NCBI GenBank assembly: GCA_905182995.1
Contig: CAJJDP010000044.1
Coordinates: 195,060 to 259,059, forward strand
Direction: 5' to 3'
DNA length: 64,000 nucleotides
From: Paramecium octaurelia
Lineage: Eukaryota; Ciliophora; Oligohymenophorea; Peniculida; Parameciidae
Position numbers and translations under genes: made by a program. The notes beneath the pieces were generated by a model. That model was given only the letters and a program-made list of their open reading frames with translations, ran no database searches and was not told the DNA's origin. Within the stretch, counting starts at the first letter, position 1, and the number at the start of each line of letters is the position of its first letter. Below, piece by piece: positions 61,693 to 64,000 of the stretch.

Positions 61693-62239
61693 TCAATTAA
61701 AACTGCAATTAAATAAATTCATTTTATCTTTTTTCATTGTCTTGAGCATATGTATAGAACTAAATATTAATACGCAACTACTTGAGAAGATAGAATGAAT
61801 TATCAGTCTTTTACTCAATCGTCTTTTTAGGAGGAATAGTCTATTAGTCGATTTCTTCAATTAAGGTGGGTTTCTTAATGGGGTTTAGTTAAAATTTTGG
61901 CTCTTCATTCATTTTTTTTCTGCTTTTACCTGAAGGTGGTTTTCGCATTGCTCTTTCTCTAGTTTTGATGAAAACGAATTTTGCATCTTATTCTATAGTG
62001 GGATATAAGCGATCAATTAAATTATCCGTAGGGTCATAAGTATTAGATTGAGAATAATTGAAAGGAATTATTTTTCTTTATCTGGATTGAGTTTTCGGTC
62101 TGGGTTTTTCTTCTTATTCATAGTAGGAATTGATTTATTAAAACAATTGAGAGATCAATTAATGATGAGAGGAATTTCGAGTATGAGAGTCTGTAGTTTT
62201 GGGTCTGATTTTGCTAAAAGTTTAATTCATGAAATTCAT
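61693..62239 (-). CDS. Hypothetical Lys/Pro/Gln-rich protein
   Basis: From ATG 62239 (an in-frame ATG at 62260 is also possible) the frame encodes MNFMNQTFSKIRPKTTDSHT, then NYSQSNTYDPTDNLIDRLYP, EQDAKFVFIKTRERAMRKPP and IKKPTLIEEIDQQTIPPKKT. With a 22-nt intron (61760-61781) it stops at 61693 after 174 aa. Without that intron the frame stays open and runs directly into the Met of the GYF gene, so the 3' structure needs cDNA. No known domain is recognised. It lies between the VPS8-like and GYF genes, all on the minus strand with about 40-70 bp gaps. Confidence 0.55.
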
Positions 62240-62311
62240 TATTTATTATATTACTAACATTCAATGCATTTAAAAATCTAAACTCATTTTAAAATTACAT
62301 AATTTATTATT

Positions 62312-64000
62312 TCAATATGGCATAACTCCTTAACAAATTCTTTACAATCGATTCAATTTTTACTATTCGAACTTTTTTAACTTCTCCAGCTATTTCATTC
62401 TCTTAACATCTTCCTCACTTTCATTTTGTGTGAATTTCAAATTCTAATCTATCTCCTACTACTTCTTCTATCCTTGCTTAATGATATTCACAACCAAAGG
62501 ATTTTAATTCCTTATATTTTATTATTATTATTAATTTTCAGATTTAAGTAAATACTTTTTGGATTTCAATTGGTGAAGTAAATGAACAATTGCAATTCTT
62601 GGACTCTTCAAACAAACTGGACAATGATACTAAGCCTTCTCATCCAGATTCAGACAATTAAAATGGAAGGTGTGACCACAAGCTAAAACTATTATTGGCT
62701 GAAGTTATTAATCATATTCATAATAATTGTAACAGGAATAACAACCTGGTAAGTAGCCCTATCCTTTCAATTACAAATGAACTAAAGCTCTCATGTTTTG
62801 AACGCATTTAATGAAATTGATATCGACCAATTTTGTATAAACCGTAGTAGAGAAATTGATATGTGTATACATTGATAAAAATGTCATTTTAAGTTTAGCT
62901 GAACTTAGCCTCATATATTTAGTTGTAATTTTATGAAGAAATGCATCTAAATGACTACATTCTGCCCACTTCTTCAACAATAATGGAATATATTCCTCTA
63001 AATAAGATGGATAGGGTTATGGAGTATATCTATTTTGTGAGAGTTCCAAAATGCATTAAGTCACCATATCCCAGGATTCGTCCAATTCGTCTAGTTTCTT
63101 ATTTCTAAAGCAGATGTTACAAATTTCCAAAAAATACAAATAAAACTCACTCTAAATCATTCAAATTAAATAAATACTTTGCTTAAAAACGCTTTCTATT
63201 GTATTTTTTATATAAAATCGTCTAATTTTACACTGATTGCTTCTGTAATTGCCCCTGATCTTTCAAGCAAATATACCAAAGCATCAGGAACAGGATATTA
63301 TTTTAATACTCCAATTATATCATCTAAAGGATATTCTTATTCTTGTAGTTCCTTTAAAACTTTCTCGGGTTTAATTTAACAGAGTAATTTTATATAAAGT
63401 TTTAACAAATCTGTATTAGATTGGTATTATTTTCTATCAACTTACATTATTTATTCTAGATATTCTAACTATAACTTAGGCAATTCTCCCATCTTATTGA
63501 GGATGCTGATGTCATTGGCTTAAAAATATTTAGAAATCAATGATCTGGTGTGAATAGCACTATAAGAAACCAAAGATCCAATGTGATGTAGAATTCTATC
63601 TCTAAAAGTGTCAATTTATGGAATTGGAGGGTCTCTCGATAAAATTTTGGAAATCCAAGTGAAGATTTCAAATTTCACTTAGATATTAAATTGTTGTAAT
63701 TGATTCTTTATTTTGATTCTGTAATCCAAAGCTCTACTGTAACTTTTAAGTTCTTCATTCAAATACATTTTGACCCAATCAAACTATCCATCTGATGCCA
63801 TCGAATTCAAAATATCTTCTTTATCAACAGTTGTGTATTTCTTAAATAAATTGATTATAAATTAGTTGTATGCATAAATCAAACAATATTTGAGAGTGGG
63901 TTCATCATTATGTAAAATATTAGGCAGGGGCAAACATTAAAGTGGTAAAAATATCAAATGTCTATGCTCACTGACTAAATCTAATAATAATTCAGTTAGT
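62312..64000 (-). CDS. VPS8-like (CORVET) subunit, C-terminal part with RING; 5' end outside window
   Basis: The gene enters from the right edge and ends at TGA 62312; one 26-nt intron (63152-63177). About 554 aa are visible. The upstream part is alpha-solenoid with the CORVET/HOPS-like YPVPDALVYLLERSGAITEA segment. The C-terminus has a RING-H2-type finger: PGCYSCYNYYEYD, then LACGHTFHFNCLNLDEKAQY and HCPVCLKSPR, followed by a Gln/Lys-rich tail. VPS8, VPS41, VPS11 and VPS18 share a solenoid plus C-terminal RING. The LLERSG motif and the short tail after the RING point to VPS8, the endosomal Rab5-effector subunit, but VPS41 is not excluded. CORVET tethers early endosomes, and in ciliates VPS8 paralogues serve secretory granule biogenesis. 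Confidence 0.65.

Noticed and set aside
62048-62257. Plus-strand 69-aa hydrophobic frame
   Set aside because: It is the complement of a coherent minus-strand hypothetical gene and has no family resemblance.
1-64000. CRISPR arrays, prokaryotic operons, integrase or telomere repeats
   Set aside because: The window is eukaryotic ciliate DNA. No spaced direct repeats, Shine-Dalgarno-driven gene strings or telomeric G4T2/G3T3 arrays are seen.

Overview
This window reads as ciliate somatic (macronuclear) DNA, most likely Paramecium (P. tetraurelia-like). Long conserved proteins can only be read if TAA and TAG encode Gln and TGA is the only stop. Almost every gene is cut by tiny GT...AG introns of about 22-33 nt. 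The DNA is very AT-rich, intergenic gaps are often below 50 bp, and there is a trichocyst matrix protein gene. Because TAA/TAG are sense codons, standard-code ORF calls are mostly fragments or shadows. The gene models below were built by reading with the ciliate code and placing introns by hand.

Layout. 1-11622: 3' part of a giant HECT ubiquitin ligase (+). 11.7-13.2 kb: small DNA-binding-like protein and an E2 ubiquitin-conjugating enzyme (both -). 13.8-15.6 kb: IQ/DH/PH RhoGEF (+). 15.9-18.5 kb: CPF-motif, tail-anchored TPR-like protein and an unresolved small gene (-). 19.4-24.4 kb: guanylate-binding-protein GTPase with a huge coiled coil (+). 24.6 kb: tRNA-Lys(CUU). 24.9-31.2 kb: pICln-like, secreted H-type lectin, Ulp1-like protease, coiled-coil protein, RPL8 (uL2), hypothetical. 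31.8-33.0 kb: a decayed beta-adaptin gene. 33.1-38.2 kb: Hsp110-like chaperone, head-to-head with a hypothetical protein, a small coiled-coil protein, and a His-rich probable mitochondrial protein. 38.7-39.9 kb: trichocyst matrix protein. 40.9-48.7 kb (all -): RPS15A (uS8), dynamin, double cyclic-nucleotide-binding protein, FYVE-TBC-coiled-coil RabGAP. 49.3 kb: scrap of DDE transposase. 49.6-57.8 kb: giant IP3-receptor/ryanodine-receptor-type Ca2+ release channel (+). 57.8-59.6 kb: two hypothetical genes. 60.0-64.0 kb (-): GYF-domain polyQ protein, hypothetical, and the C-terminal part of a VPS8-like RING protein running off the right edge.

There is no operon logic, but several neighbours act in membrane traffic and regulated secretion: dynamin, FYVE-TBC RabGAP, VPS8-like CORVET subunit, Ca2+ release channel, trichocyst matrix protein and an AP beta-subunit relic. 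The HECT ligase, E2 and Ulp1-like protease are ubiquitin/SUMO-pathway genes. Whether this reflects more than gene density cannot be told from one window. I did not find a clearly new multi-gene system. The best second-look items are the pseudogene, the unusual domain fusions, the atypical channel pore and the extreme gene compaction.
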